This document shows positions 1 through 13,035 of a DNA stretch of 64,000 nt, in pieces. The notes beneath the pieces were generated by a model, which saw only the letters and a program-made list of their open reading frames with translations, ran no database searches and had not been told where the DNA came from. The stretch is from Cymodocea nodosa (Eukaryota > Streptophyta > Magnoliopsida > Alismatales > Cymodoceaceae). Position numbers and translations under genes: made by a program. The stretch is from the NCBI GenBank assembly GCA_036874045.1, contig CM072335.1, positions 12,110,001-12,174,000 on the forward strand, written 5' to 3'. The stretch's first letter is position 1. Each line of letters starts with the position of its first letter.

Positions 1-109
1 TTGATTGTATTATTTGTGCATATGCATAAAGTGAATGTGCTGTTTTAGATTAAGGAAATGAATTTTAATTTGAAATGTCATGCTTTATTTAACAATCATA
101 CAGTCTTAC

Positions 110-461
110 CGGTTACCGCCATCCGGGATAGACCAATAATATCATGAGGCAGTACCATCAGGCGGGTAAACCAGTAGGGCCTGTTGGCAAGACTGTTATC
201 ATTGGCCACTCTAGTCTCTCTGCCAATTGAAACCACCACTTTGGAATAATGCATTGTATCGTTTCCTATAGCATTTGCTCAAGAAAATGTGAACATGAAA
301 TTTTGGTTCTCTTGTCTAACTAGCTTTCTTTTCACCATACGATATAGGGTGCATGGCTGCCTTGGAAGCTGAACATTATCTACAAGAAATCGGCGCTCAG
401 ATAAGCAAGACAGATTGACTACTTGTGGATCCTGAAGTGGACGGGCAGCTGAGGGCTCCAA
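110..461 (-). other. Possible host-gene exon remnant, unrecognised
   Basis: This stretch is richer in G+C and less repetitive than its surroundings. On the minus strand an open frame runs from 461 to a TGA at 281-279, and the same frame then stays open down to 110. A good 5' splice donor (GTAAGACTG) begins at 109. A possible acceptor (CTATAG) lies near 267, so 110-266 could be an exon on its own. A second minus-strand frame through 160-266 reads a plausible peptide ending in a stop at 158-160. I do not recognise the protein in either frame. It may be the edge of a real gene, a pseudogene, or chance. Confidence 0.25.
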
Positions 462-964
462 AGGCTAATCTGTAGTAAGATTTATTATTCTTCTGCTGGC
501 ACCGCTAGAATCAGCTGTTTTCTGCCACTTTTGGATCCATAACGCAATTGGGAAGGCCGAGACATGCCTCTGTTACCATTTTAAAAATGCTTCTACATTT
601 TATTTGGGAATTTCTTTCCTTTCTCTTTTAGTCAAGCAAAATGTTACCTCTTAAGATACACATATTCATGATAAAGTTCTAACATTCATGCTTTCAAGAT
701 TAAATGTAGTTTGTTTTACATTAGGAGATTGACAACTTTTTATCTGTTTTGTTTCTTTGTCTCATTTAGCTCGTGTTTCTTACCTCCATCAAGCATTCTT
801 CTGTCTTCTATTATTTTTAATCATTTGATTGGTTTGAGTGGTTCCAATATTTTTTTAGTTGTAATCTATCCATATATCAATTACTATTATCATATGCGTG
901 ATTCAAGTGGGGTTTGTACACTCAGAATCTGATGAAATTGAAAATTTTTTTTGTTACCTTTCGA
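462..964. other. Unassigned A+T-rich sequence
   Basis: I see no gene, repeat end or RNA gene. The open frame at 711-932 is low-complexity and hydrophobic and looks like chance. Confidence 0.5.
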
Positions 965-2410
965 GTGATGAGTTGTTTGTGCATTTTGGAATTCAAATTC
1001 TTTGAGAAATTGAATTTCAATCAGGTATAAATGTTGGGAAAATGAATTCTCGACTTAAAAGGTCGAAATTCAATTTCTCAAATATTTTATTTTAAAGATT
1101 CGGTTGAACCAAGTGAAAGAGACTTTTTATTATTATTTTAATTTTGATTGAATCAAATAAATATTTCAATTCACCGGTAACACCTTCTCTCTCTATATAT
1201 ATTTTAATATTATTATTATATTTTTTTAACCTATTTTTTTCTTTTTATTTTCATTTGTAAGTTTCACCTAATTTTAATTAAATAAGGAGTTAAATATGCA
1301 TATCTAGTTTTAACAAATGATATATACAAATTGAATTTAATATATTATTTTAAACACTTATTATAAAATTGTTATGATTATCTATGATGAAAATAAATTT
1401 TCATAAAACCAAAAGTGACGACTTAAGATGTAACATTATGATTCTTTAAAGGGTAGAATAATATTTTGGAAATGAATTTGATAGGTTATTTTTAATTAAT
1501 TACTCATATCAAAAGATGTGAATATCTACATTGACATTTTTTTTCAACTATAAAAATACTTAAATTCATTTTTTCGTAGACATTCATGGTATTTTTATTA
1601 TGAATGCTCAAAATAACATATCAAATTTAATTTTGATATATCAATTAACGAGATTAAATATATGATTCATAAAGAAAATAATGTCAAAATCAAAAGTAAA
1701 AAAGTAAAATAAAATAACGTAATTCAAATGGGAGAAAAATGTTATACAAACTCAATATGTCATTTTCAAATATAGGAAAAATTACTATAAGTACTAAAAT
1801 TAACATTTTCTTAAAATACTTTTAGATTTTCAAAATATCTTAAATATAATAGTTATTTTTTGAATTCAACGTGTCATTGTTATAGTCCTATTTGTAAGAT
1901 TTATCTAAGTAACTATTTAATTGAGATGTATTTCAATTTAGATATTCTTAAATTTTTTATCTAAGTTGTAACTTCGTTCAAAAAGTTTTCTTTTAACTTT
2001 GATATTCCTATACATAAAAGTTACAATTCGATTTAATTTTTTCTTTTAACTTAGATATTTTTATGTTTTATCTAAGTTATAATTTCATTTAATTAACTTA
2101 ATCTTATCCTTTTAACTCATTCCTTGGTTAATTACATTTTTACTAATTATTTTAATTCATTACTTCATTAAAAATCAATTCTGTTCAATTCTGTCATGTA
2201 CACAAACAACTAAATTTCAATTTTTATCAAATTTTAAAATATACACAAACACCTGGATTTCAAATTCTTTCTGTTAGATTCTGTAGAATTCAAATTCTAA
2301 GGATACTCTTGGTGTTTACTAGACTATTTAAGTGTCTAAGAAGTACCCTTAAAAAAAAAAAAAAAAAAATTATGCGGAATTCAAATTTTGAGTGCACAAA
2401 CAAACCCTCA
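965..2410. mobile_element. Candidate non-autonomous DNA transposon (A+T-rich, no coding)
   Basis: The left edge (about 972-1000) reads GTTTGTGCA followed by a GGAATTCAAATT word. The right edge (about 2373-2405) carries the same two words in inverse orientation. The interior is very A+T-rich and non-coding. This imperfect inverted layout resembles a MITE or a large non-autonomous element. No target-site duplication was confirmed. The A-run at 2351-2369 could instead mark a retroposed tail. Confidence 0.3.
1001..1082. repeat. 18-bp perfect inverted repeat (fold-back)
   Basis: Bases 1001-1018 (TTTGAGAAATTGAATTTC) have their exact reverse complement at 1065-1082, giving an 18-bp stem with a 46-base loop. 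It lies just inside the left edge of the candidate transposon. Confidence 0.75.
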
Positions 2411-3642
2411 ATGGTCCAAAAATTAGTAGATTTAAATTTACCATTTCTACTTCATTGTGTGGTTGTCAATTGATATTAACAATTAAAATGAAGGATTTAG
2501 ACATGGTGCATATGAGTTTATGATTATTTAGCTCATTGTTTCTAACCTCTAAGCATTCTAACTTTTCAGCATTTATGTATAAATAGTTTTATGATTTGCA
2601 ATATTGTAATGTTTTTTGTATAACCCATGATTTTTTCTTCCAGATTAACTAAATTGGTAAAAAAAACTAGATGATGCTTTTATTATTCTTATCATTTATC
2701 CTATAGTAGTTGGATGTATAAATGTAAATAATATGTTGTGTGCATTATGCATTAATAACTATTTTGCTTTGTTTCTTAAGAATACTTGAGCACTTGAAAT
2801 ATGAAGTATGCAATTTCTTTTACTTATTTTGTTCGAAACATGTTTCTAGATTCACTTGTACTTCATGATTAGTTGCTATCATAATATTTTGAAGGCATTA
2901 TGTGACGACCTGGATCCTTATCTAATGTAATTATTATTGAATTATGATGACAACATTCTGTTGGATGGACGTGTGGAATGCTAATACTAAGTTCATGGTA
3001 GACTAAAGAGTTACACAGGGGGTTAAGCAATCAATGGATTAACTCATTAGATGACACCTTTTGTCTTGTAAGATGTTAGAAGCTTTGTCATCCTACATTT
3101 GTGTTTTGGGTTAGCTTAGAACTCGCTCACAAAAGGTTAAAAAAATAAAGACCAATGTAACAAAGTTTTCTTGTTGGTTTAATATTAAAAATGCAAGATA
3201 AAAAACACCTTTCATACATAATCATTCATTTTTTTTGCATGCATTTTCTTATCTAAGTCTACCTACATTGAAAGTCCATCTTGTCTATACTCATGCTTTG
3301 ATGTCTAATGGCACATTTGTCTAATAATATGTATGAGTCGAAGATGATTAAAATCTTAGACCTTTATTATGAGAAAATTGATACATGTTTTAGATAATTA
3401 TGTTTTATTTTGGAAGGAAAATACTAACTTGGAATCATGTCCAAAGTATGGGAAATTTATGTGAAAAAATAAAAATAGTAACAAGAAAGATGGTAGAAAT
3501 TTGTTTTTTTTAAAAAAAGAAGTCCTATAAAAGGTCTTTATTATTTTTCAATCGTACATTGACTTTAGAGACTATTCATGTCATTTAAGATAGTTGCTTT
3601 AATGAGGTGATATTATTGAAGATCAATGTGATGTTAATGTTT
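2411..3642. other. Unassigned A+T-rich sequence
   Basis: No open frame, RNA gene or repeat end could be recognised. It may be decayed repeat or plain intergenic DNA. Confidence 0.45.
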
Positions 3643-4182
3643 TGTAAGATTGTAGTATTAGAAGAGAGGAGGTGAATTGTGTCTTTAGAAATTAAAAATT
3701 TTCAATAGATAAAATAAGAACACAAAACACTCACAAATATAATTTCTAATCTTTATTGACTTAAAGAAAGAATTTACAATCATTTTTCAGTACAATTCCT
3801 TACTTATTGGTTCTGATATAGTATAGTATGATATACAATTTAAATATGAAATAAAAACCTTATTCTAATCTTGTTTGAATTGTATAATCAAACTTGAGCC
3901 TTTGCACGTAGCTTTTGATTCTTTTGATTTTTTTTTCTTTCGTTCAACTTCTGTATCTTTTCTTCTCCTATTTTCAAATTTCTTAGACTTCCTTCCTTGC
4001 AACTCCTTTTTTGAATTTACTTGGGATTCAAACTTTTTCTAATATTGTAGAATTTTAAGACTTCTTTGTATTTTAGAGAGTGATATGTATGTAGGTATGG
4101 ATATCAGAATTGAGAATGAGATTTTTGGGATGATGGTAGTGTAGCTCGTACCTTTTATTTATGGTAGTAGAGCTATATTTTC
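3643..4182 (-). mobile_element. LTR fragment, family B (Sirevirus-like), minus orientation
   Basis: It aligns by eye with the terminal part of the LTR at 26009-27225: the same TGTA(A/G)GAT start, the purine run before GTGAATTGTGTC, and shared text through the GGGATGAT...GTGTAGCTC words near 4130-4150. The homology stops near 4182. No primer binding site lies beside it, so this is an orphan fragment. Confidence 0.7.
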
Positions 4183-4325
4183 ATAGATTAAAATAAATCA
4201 AACTTTCTACGTTACAAATGTGGAAAAGAACATTACAATCTAACCCTAAGGTTGTTACAAGTTCTGAACAAGTACTTGAAAAATCAATATAGTCTATTAC
4301 TTATTATGGAAAGAAATGAGGACCA

Positions 4326-6490
4326 ATGATAGAAAATGCCAACAGGAAATTAGAATCTTTGTATTCCCAACATTATTTTCCCCCAGCTGTTTTAGACGAT
4401 ATTCAAAAGTTTATTGATGAATATAAAACTACCATTTGGACAATGGGCCTTCGAAGTGAAGGACAAAAAGTTTATCAACTAAAAATGGTAGAGGTTGAGA
4501 GCTTAAAACTCTATATTCTATTATTGCAACCTAGACAATTTGGTGAAGGACTGTCAAGACAACAGGTGCCTTTAATAAGAGAAATTAAGAAAACATTAGA
4601 TCCTCCTAAACAACCTAAAACATTGCAAACATATAGTCGGAAAAAGAAGAAGACATTAGAATATTTTGGACTAACTACAGGTGTACAAGGCATATTGCAG
4701 CAAAGAGAAGAATCGTTGAAAAATGAAAAACTATGTTCTATTGTACAAGCTGGACATGATTTTGTTTCAAGAATCCTAGCAGATGTGACAAATATCAGAT
4801 TACAGGCATACACTTTAAGGTATTGTGCCACATTAGTGCATAATGTCTCTTTTAATACAATGGATAGTTTTTCATATCCTGTTGCAAGCCAAGATTCTTT
4901 TCCTATGGAAAGAGAACATATAGGAAATTTTGATATTCTATATACAGATGATATCAATTTTGATGACATTTTTGATGACATAGACACTACATCTATGAAT
5001 TTTGAAGATATTTCATCTGAAGAGGAATGTATAGATATTTTTCCTCTTATTGTATCTCGGATAGAGATTTTTGGTATAGTTGCTTATACTACATCTTATA
5101 CATGTGATTATGTTTGTTATAGTATATAGTATATTTGTTGATAAATGTATATAATCAGTAAACTATACAGTTACAAATAGAATATGACACTGCTAATGTC
5201 TCAATTCTAGAAATTTCAGAATTACAGAATGTCTCTATTATATAGATAGATATAGAACATTCTTTCATACAGAGACAGTTATATAGACCAATTATAGAAA
5301 TAAATGTTGTTGATAGACAGAGTAGTACAAAGACTATTGATATTGATATGTTTCACGAAGATCATACAAAGGAAATTCAGCAGATTATTGATACAATAAT
5401 AACAAATATTTCAGATATTTATACTAGCTTTGATAGAAATTCCACCAGTTCTGGAAGATCTGAAAATATAGATGCTATTGATAATATTGAAACAAGTCCC
5501 AGGTCAGAAAATCATGACAGGAAATACCTAATCTTGAACAGAATTTAGACGACAATGCATTATTATGGTTCAAAAATAGCTCTTGTTATAAAAAATTTCA
5601 AACATATAAAACTTTTCAAGTATTATATTCAAGACCAGTTAAGTTTGAAGGGATGACACATATACGAGAAATGTTTGAATTTCAAGGCTTGTTGACTTTA
5701 CTTCCACAACAACCAAACCATATTGTTATACTAGAACTTGTAAGTTGTTTCTATTCAAACTTAACAGTAGAAGAAGGTACTTCTGTTTCAAATATACAAG
5801 AATTCAATATATATTTAACTCCAGAATTACTTTATTAAGTACTTGGTCTGAAAAATGAAGGAGTTAAATTATCAGAAAGAAAATATGTTTATCAATTGGG
5901 ATGAGACATTAAAAGTTTAGCCAAAGATCTGACTACCAATAACCAAATGAGATTACTAAATGATTTAAATGGCTAAGCACATTTTATTGCAAAAATACTG
6001 CATGCTTCACTACTTTAGAGGTTTAGTTATGGTATAGAGGTTGGCAAATGTTGTCTTTATGCTACATATACATTGATTAACCATATACAAGTGAACTGGT
6101 ATGATATTTTTGTTTATCATATTTTAAACTTGCAGAGTAAATTATTTTATGGTGATACACTTTTAAGAATTGTGGCAAGTCAAACAAATATTACACCTTG
6201 GCCACAAAAAAGATTAAAGTCAAGATCTTTCTCTGCAAAAGAACTACAAAAATACTAGGAAGTAGATACACCTGTAATTCGATAGCAACAACAACAACAT
6301 GATCGGCTAACTCAGTCACAATAGTAACAACAGTCAACACAGTTTTCAGAACAACAACATATAGATACAAATACAAGTATACATATAGATACAAATACAG
6401 GTATACATACAGATTTACATATAGACATAAGTACAGAATTTTTACAGCAATCATTACAAGTTTCACATTCAGAATTAGATCAAGCACTGA
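4326..6490 (+). mobile_element. Env-like region of the family B element (fossil)
   Basis: The translated pieces match, in order, the env-like region of the larger element at 51098-53173. Both share a YFFP/YFPP motif followed by a helical stretch with a MG(I/L)RS word, then a MFEFQGL motif, a LTPELL/LSPKLI motif, a VLGLKNEGV motif, a CLYATY motif, and a (V/I)NW-SKLFYGD-LQK(Y/F) tail. The segment from MFEFQGL onward resembles the plant transposon or envelope-like proteins often found downstream of pol in Sireviruses and Athila. A short (ATATAGATACAAATACA)-like repeat lies near 6358-6440. Function is not established. The region is broken in several places. Confidence 0.6.
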
Positions 6491-6888
6491 TTGATCAGAT
6501 CAACAAAGTACAGAAATTGCAAAACAAATTTCAGGTACTCTTCTAAATATTTTTCGAAGACAAAGAGGCTTGTGATTATACAAATTATGTATTGCATGAT
6601 TTATTCATTGTAATTTGTTACCGAAAATTAATTATGTAAAGAAATTACATTATGTAAATTGTTTACTGCATTTAATGATCATACACTTGTTTTACAACTC
6701 TTGTTTAAAACAATTTTGTTTAAACAGTTTATTCTTATCCATGACAGTTATGCATGTTTAAAAATTTTCTTTTTGAATGATATATACTTAGCAAGTTTTT
6801 TTCTTCCTTACATTTTATTTACTTTTTTATAATGCCCAAAAGGGGGAGAAGATAGGTTATTTGACTTATTAGGTCTTGACATCATAAA

Positions 6889-6900
6889 AAAGGGGGAGAT
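6889..6900 (+). other. Polypurine tract of the family B element
   Basis: AAAGGGGGAGAT lies immediately before the LTR. A second, similar run is at 6838-6849. Two purine runs fit the multiple-tract habit of Sireviruses. Confidence 0.75.
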
Positions 6901-8107
6901 TATTAAGAATTTTGTTTTGATGATGAATGCATTATTAACGTTTTTAAATAAGTCTAAATAATATTTTCTAAGTATAATAGTCATGTAATTAAATGTTGAC
7001 AAGTTATTAGAAAGTTTCATTTAAAATTTTGGATAGTTAAAGTTTTTAGATAGTTAGATTTTCGGATAGTTAACGTTTCAATTTAGTCGAAGAGTTATGT
7101 TAAAAACTCATATAGTTAAGTTATCTACATGTGTGTTTTTAATGTTTTAAGTTGTCATGTGTTTTTCTTGTGCATTCGGTAATAAAAATCGAATAGTTAG
7201 ATAAATGTTTGAGTTTTTATACCCATGGATAGATAATTGTTCGAGTTTTATAAAATGACTAACAAATAGATAAATTTTCTTTGTGTAGTCGTGTGTTTTG
7301 CAAGTGTAAAAACTCGAAGAGTTACAGATAAGTGTTTGAGTTTTCATAGGATTTAAAGGATAAGTGTTCGACTAAAGTGGTGACTTAGAAGATATTCTAC
7401 AAATCTCTAGGAAGATAAAATTTCAGTGAATCTACAAGTGGAAATTGTGGAAATTTCAAAATGATAGTGGAGAAAGTGGAAATTCAAAAAGATAGTGGAA
7501 ATCGTGGATAATTTGAATTAAAAAATTAGTACGTGGATTATGGATTAAGTGGATGAACATGTTGAACGTGAAGTCAGAGTTCAACTACTAAAAATAGAGG
7601 ATATGAGCTGCATTACGATCATCTTGATTACAATCCCTAATCAAGATCAAGTCTGAATATTCAATCCCAAATCTCAAATATCTAATCTGAATATTCAACT
7701 ACATATCAAATTTAGAAAAATTCTCCAACATCAGAAGAAGTTTAGAATTCCAAGCAGTTTCAGAAAAGGAGCTGTAAATGTAAGAAATTTGGAAATTTGA
7801 CAATTGGAGAAGAGATACAGAAGCTGAGCAAAAAGAAAGAAAAGAAGCTACGTGCATAAAGATCATACAATTCAAAATTAGCTTTGAATAATGACTTCAT
7901 TTTTATTTGAATTGTATATCAGACATTACTATATCAAAATTGTCAAGAAGGGAATTGAGTTGAAAAGATATTGTAAATTCTTTCTTTAAAATTTATAAAG
8001 AATAGAATTTTATTTACAAGTGTTTTTGTGCTCTTGTTTTATTTGCTGATAATTTTAATTACTAAAGACACAATCCACCCCCCCTCTTGTGATACAATGA
8101 TCCTACA
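6901..8107 (+). repeat. 3' LTR, family B
   Basis: It starts TATTAAGAATTTTG, against TGTTAGGAATTTTG in the copy at 26009-27225, and ends in ATGATCCTACA. The CACCCCCCCTCTTG stretch just before the end is shared with other Sirevirus-like LTRs here. GGATAGTTA-type phrases lie near 7030-7070. Confidence 0.85.
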
Positions 8108-9368
8108 ACGTAGGAATTCGCTCATGGAATGAAGAAGAAATCATCATTGTTGATATGAATGAAGGAAATCTAATCGATCATTTAAATAGAAGTAGTTATT
8201 ACTGAAAGAAATATAAAAAAAGAGGAGAAAGATGAATAGGTGTGTGTAGGTGAAGAACCGCGCTAACTACAAAAAACGTTGGAAGTTCTCTAAAGCTCCA
8301 CACCACCACCAAAATCACCAACCATCGGAGGTCTGTGAGGATACTTTCTAGATGTCGGGTCGATTTCGAGCCAAACACGGTGACTGACAATCACTGTGAG
8401 GAGTGATCATGTTGTAGGAAGGGAAACCATTTTCACCAAGCACTAACTCATATCTCAAGAGATCGTAAAGCTTCTAGCCTTGGTTTCGAGTTGATGCTAG
8501 TATGCTGAAGAGGAGATCATCTTACAATTCTTGATTCGCGATTCTATAGGGAGAGGAGGTAAGATTGTAAGTGATTAAGTTTTTAGTGGTGTAATCCCGT
8601 CACATATAGTGACAGAAGTTTTTACTATCGATAGAGATTTTTACATTTCACCTTTCGCTCATCTTTAGGAACATATCAAAACAAAAATATCAAAAACAAC
8701 TCATTATCTGTGTTTACATTTAGTATTAGAGTGTTGTATTATTTGTTTTGTATCGTGATTAATGTTGTCATTGTTAGTATTGTGAATGTTTTATGTTTGT
8801 TTGATTCAAAAATAGAAAATAATGTTATTGTTTACTGAAATTGATTTGTCCCAAATACTTAAAGATTTTAATGGTTACTATTTGAAATATCTGAATGTTA
8901 GTGTTGCTTAATGACAAATCTCAAATTAACTAACATTAAAGAGCTTAATTGATGTTATTTACATTCTGTGGAACTACTCAATGGTTGGCTGAATTCCTTT
9001 GTAAATAATAATATTTAATTGAAAAGATAAGCTCGTAGAGTTAACTTAAGTCCACGAGATTAGTCCGTTAAGTTAACTATAACTCCACGAGCTAAGTACG
9101 TTGAGTTAACTGTAACTCAATGGAGTGCTTAACTGAATACATATAAACTCCAATTTAAAGAGAAATAGTACACAATTCTTATTCAATCTCTGTGCGATCG
9201 ACTTGTACTTACATACAAACACAATATACATTGTGCACTTGCAGTTAAAATATAAATTGGACTTAATATCTAATTTGTGTGAAAGATTGTTTGTTTACTT
9301 CTAAAAGAATTCATTAATATAAGCATAAAAACAAAATCAAAGAAATTTTCACAAACCGTACAAGTTTT
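8108..9368 (+). repeat. LTR fragment, family A (Athila/Tat-like), right part
   Basis: It is collinear with 19690-20983, from the GTAGGAATTC word through the ACCATCGGAGG stretch, the TGTGCACTTGCAGTTAAAAT stretch and the run-up to the primer site. The left part of the LTR is missing because the family B LTR ends at 8107. Near 9031-9145 it holds TAACTCCACGAG/CTCGTAGAGTTA type inverted phrases. Confidence 0.8.
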
Positions 9369-9388
9369 CTAACGCCATTGCCAGGGAA
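9369..9388 (+). other. Degenerate tRNA-Asp type primer binding site, family A
   Basis: CTAACGCCATTGCCAGGGAA closely resembles GGCGCCGTTGCCGGGGA, the tRNA-Asp complement used by Athila/Tat Ty3/gypsy elements. It sits just after the LTR. Confidence 0.75.
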
Positions 9389-9449
9389 ATAATCATGTTT
9401 TCTAACACCGTTGAATGGACTAGTTTTCTGATTTAACTTTTCACACCAA

Positions 9450-11605
9450 ACAGGAAACAAATTGTATTTCACAAATATCTTAAGACAGTTCAACATACTA
9501 AAGATCAGAAGGCAAATAAATAGATACAGGAACTTCAGATAGTTACAACATAGGTTAAAGCTTATGTATCTGAAAGAAGAAGAAAATCGAAAGGTTAAAT
9601 GTTTAAGTTTCTGGAAGACCACTTAAAAGCAACAAAAATATCTTTGAATAGTTAGAAGGATAACTATCTGAAAATAAAAGAGCATTCGAAAAGTTAAAAA
9701 GATGACTACTTTGGAAAATCGGAGAGTTAAGGAGCTAACCATCTGAAAGATCAAGGAAATTGGAAAGTTAGGAGATTTAACCATTCGAGAACTTAAGTCA
9801 GTTAATTTCACAAGTGTAGAAATTCAGTCGGAAGCTTAGAAGACTTTTTGGAAGACAGCAGTTGAAAGCTTTGAAAGAAATCAGAGAGTTACTGTAGCTA
9901 ACTATTCGATAGTTAAAAATATTTCGGTAAGTTATAGCTTCAAGTATTCAAACTTAAGACAGACAAAAGAATTTAAGTGGATTTTCAATGAGTTACGTAT
10001 TTCCTTCGGAGAATTACACAAAGACCATCCAAACGTCAAAGAAAATTAGAAGGTTATCTTAAAACACATTCCCAAACGGTAACTTATCATATTTAGACTT
10101 GTAAGTTCAGTAATTACAACAAAAATCATCCGTTAGAAGGGAATATAATCATTATACCTCTTGGTATAAATATGATAAGTAAAGGGAAGAAAAAGACAGC
10201 GATTTATCAAATATTGTGAGCTACTCAAAAATTCCAGCAATACACTCAGTCTACAAATACAAAAGAGAAATATTCTCAAGCATACTAAAGCACAAAAGTT
10301 CCTTGCGCTCAAACTCTAGTTCAAAGCTTAAAGCTATTGGTTCATGAGATTCTACTTGAAAACTCACTTTTAGTTAAGAACTTTAACCTGAAAGTAAGTG
10401 TTGTAAGTATTTAAATACTTAGTGAAGCCCAAGTGAATCTTGGGGGTGGACTAGCCAAGTTGGTGAACCACCTAAAAATCTCTTTGTGTTTAGTCTTTAT
10501 TATTGTTGTGCATGTTTATTAATTATCCACACTAACTCATTAAGCAAATCAACGAGTTTAGTTTGAAAAGAAGTTAAAATTACACACACACACCATTCAC
10601 CCCCCCTCTGGTGAGCCATACGATCCTAACAATTGGTATCAGAGCCTGGTTAATCCATTTAAAGATTTAATCATGTGGATTATAATGGCACAATTTGTTG
10701 AGGGGCAAAGCATCCATAGACCTCCTCTATTCGATGGTTCCAACTATAATTATTGGAAGAATAGAATGAAGTGTTTCCTTAGGAGTTCTGATGTAAAACT
10801 CTAGAAGATTGTTCTTGGAACTATACTTCCTACCAATAATGTTATGGACTAGACTAAGGAGGATGAGAGAATTATCTAGTTGGATGCTTGAGGACTAAAT
10901 GCTATATACTGTGCACTAACAACTGAATAGTATAATAAAGTTTCTACATATAAATTAGCATAGGAAGCTTGGAAAATCCTTCAAGTTACACATGAAGGTA
11001 CAAGCCAAGTAAAGGACAAAAAAATTAGTATCCTGTTGAGAAAACTAGAATTATTTAAAATGAATGATAATGAAAGCATAACTGAAATGTTTTCAAGATT
11101 TACAGAGATTACTAATAGTCTTAAAGGCTTGGGAAAGGAATTCTCTTCACGTGAATAGGTACAAAAGATTTTGAGAAGTTTAACTATTGAGTGGAAACAA
11201 AAATCCACCTCCATTCAAGACTCTAAGGACCTCAATGACTACATTGTTGAAGAGTGTTGGGCAATCTATTGGCCCACGAGGTTCATATGAAAGACTGGAA
11301 GGAACAGGAGGGAACTATTGAAAAGAAAGTTGAGAAGAAAAAGGAAATTGCATTTCTTTCAACAGAAGAAGCTCTAAGCTTAGATGATGATGAGATTATG
11401 TTGTTGGCAAGGAATTTCAGAAAATTCATGAAGAAAAATAATAAGACCAGCTTCTCTAAAAGAACAATCCCTACATGTTTTAAATGCAAAAGGCAAGGGC
11501 ATATACAGACCTTCTGTCCATTACAAATAGAAGAGGATTAAGCGGATAAGAAGAAAAGATGGAAGAACAAAAAGAAAATGGCTTTTAAAGCTACTTGGGT
11601 TGTTA
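9450..11605 (+). mobile_element. Ty1/copia Sirevirus-like element (family E), LTR plus gag fragment
   Basis: A 5'-truncated LTR (about 9450-10631) is followed by a tRNA-Met type primer site and a gag region (about 10685-11605). The gag pieces show RPPLFDGSNYNYWK, HEGTSQVKD and a CCHC knuckle (CFKCKRQGHIQTFC), matching the gag at 43410. It is broken, with around eight breaks, and stops at the neighbouring A-family LTR. Confidence 0.8.
10633..10645 (+). other. Primer binding site (initiator tRNA-Met type)
   Basis: TTGGTATCAGAGC follows the LTR end CCTAACA at 10631, the standard copia arrangement. Confidence 0.9.
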
Positions 11606-11614
11606 AGTCATGTC

Positions 11615-13035
11615 ACAAACTTGTTTGATTTTTTCTTATGCCTATGTTAATAAATTATCTCAGAAGTAAACAAACAACCTTTCACACAAATTAGATATTA
11701 AGTCCAAGTTGTATTTTAACTGCAAGTGCACAGTATATATTGTATTTGTGTGCAAGTACAGGTCGATCTCATAGAGATTGAGTAAGAATTGTGTACTGTT
11801 TCGATTTTTATATTGGAGTTTATATGTGTTCGGTTAAGCACTCTATTGAGTTACAGTTAACACAATGGACTTAGTTCGTGGAGTTATGGTTAACCCAATC
11901 GACTAACCTCGTGGACTTAAGGTTAACTCCACGAGCCTATCTTTCGAGTTAAATACTGTTATTTATAGAGGAATTCGATCAACCATTGGGTGGTTTTATA
12001 GAATATAAATAACATCAATTAAGCTCTTTAATGTTAGTTAATATTAGATTTGTCATTAAGCAACACTAACATTCAGATATTTCAAACAGTAACCATTAAA
12101 ATATTTAAGTATTTAGGACGATTCAATTTTAGTAAATAATAAAACTATTTCCTATTTTCTGAATCAAATAAACATAAAACATTCACAATACTGACAATGA
12201 TAACATTAATCACGATACAATACAAACAATATAACACTTTAATACTAAATGTAAACACATATAATTTGTTGTTTTTGGTATTTTTGTTTTGATATGTTCT
12301 TGAAGATGAGCGAAAGGTGAAATGTAAAAATCTCTATCAACAGTAAAAACTTCCGTCACTACATGTGACGCGATTACACTACTGAAAACTTAATCACTTA
12401 CAATCTTGCCTCCTCTTCTTATAGAATCACGAATCAAGAATTGTAAGATGATCTCCTCTTTAGCATACTGACATCAACCCGAAACCAAGGCTAAAAGCTT
12501 TACGATCTCCTGAGATATGAGTCAATGCTTGGGGAAAATGACTTCCCTTCCTACGATGCAATCACTTCTTACAGTGGTTGTCAGTCACCATGTTTGGCTT
12601 GGAATCAACCCGATATCCAGAAAGTATCCTCACAGACCTCCGATGGTTGGTGATTTTGGTGGTGGTGTGGAGCTTTAGGGAACTTCTAACGTTTCCTGCA
12701 GTTAGTGTGGTTCACCTACACACACACTTCTTTATATTTCTCCTCTTCTTTTAGTAATAACTACTTTTGCTTAAATGATCGGTTGAATTTCCTTCATTTA
12801 TATCAACGATAGTGATTTCTTCTTTATTCCACAAGTGAATTCCTATGTGATATGTGCAATCGTGGTTTTCCTTTGAATTTCCTATTTCTACAATTGCTAT
12901 AATGGCATATTAGAAAATAAATGATCCATGGAATTAGTGTAACTCAACAGACTTACTTTGTTGATTTAACTATAAAACACGTGTAATAAAGAAATAACTT
13001 ATAAGCTTAAAATACTAACACAACACGTTACCTTA
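11615..13035 (-). repeat. LTR fragment, family A, minus orientation
   Basis: It is the reverse complement of the right half of the A-family LTR and collinear with 62380-63790, including the TGCAAGTGCACA stretch (about 11720), the CTCCGATGGTTGGTGATT stretch (about 12636) and the GGCATATTAGAAAATAAATG stretch (about 12903). Homology to the other A copies ends near GCGTTACCTTA-like text at about 13030. Confidence 0.8.

Larger units (their letters stand above)
4290..8107 (+). mobile_element. Ty1/copia Sirevirus-like element (family B), 3' part only
   Basis: What remains is an env-like region (4326-6490), a short spacer, a polypurine tract and a 3' LTR. No gag or pol precedes it. The element is broken, with at least half a dozen breaks in its coding region. 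It abuts an A-family LTR exactly at 8107/8108. Confidence 0.7.

Noticed and set aside
711-932. Hydrophobic 73-codon frame
   Set aside because: Low-complexity T-rich sequence with no motif or supporting context.
4511-4987. 158-codon minus-strand frame
   Set aside because: Antisense shadow of the env-like region on the plus strand.
9369-9388. tRNA-like sequence
   Set aside because: Only the complement of a tRNA 3' end is present (a primer binding site). No cloverleaf could be drawn here or elsewhere in the window.
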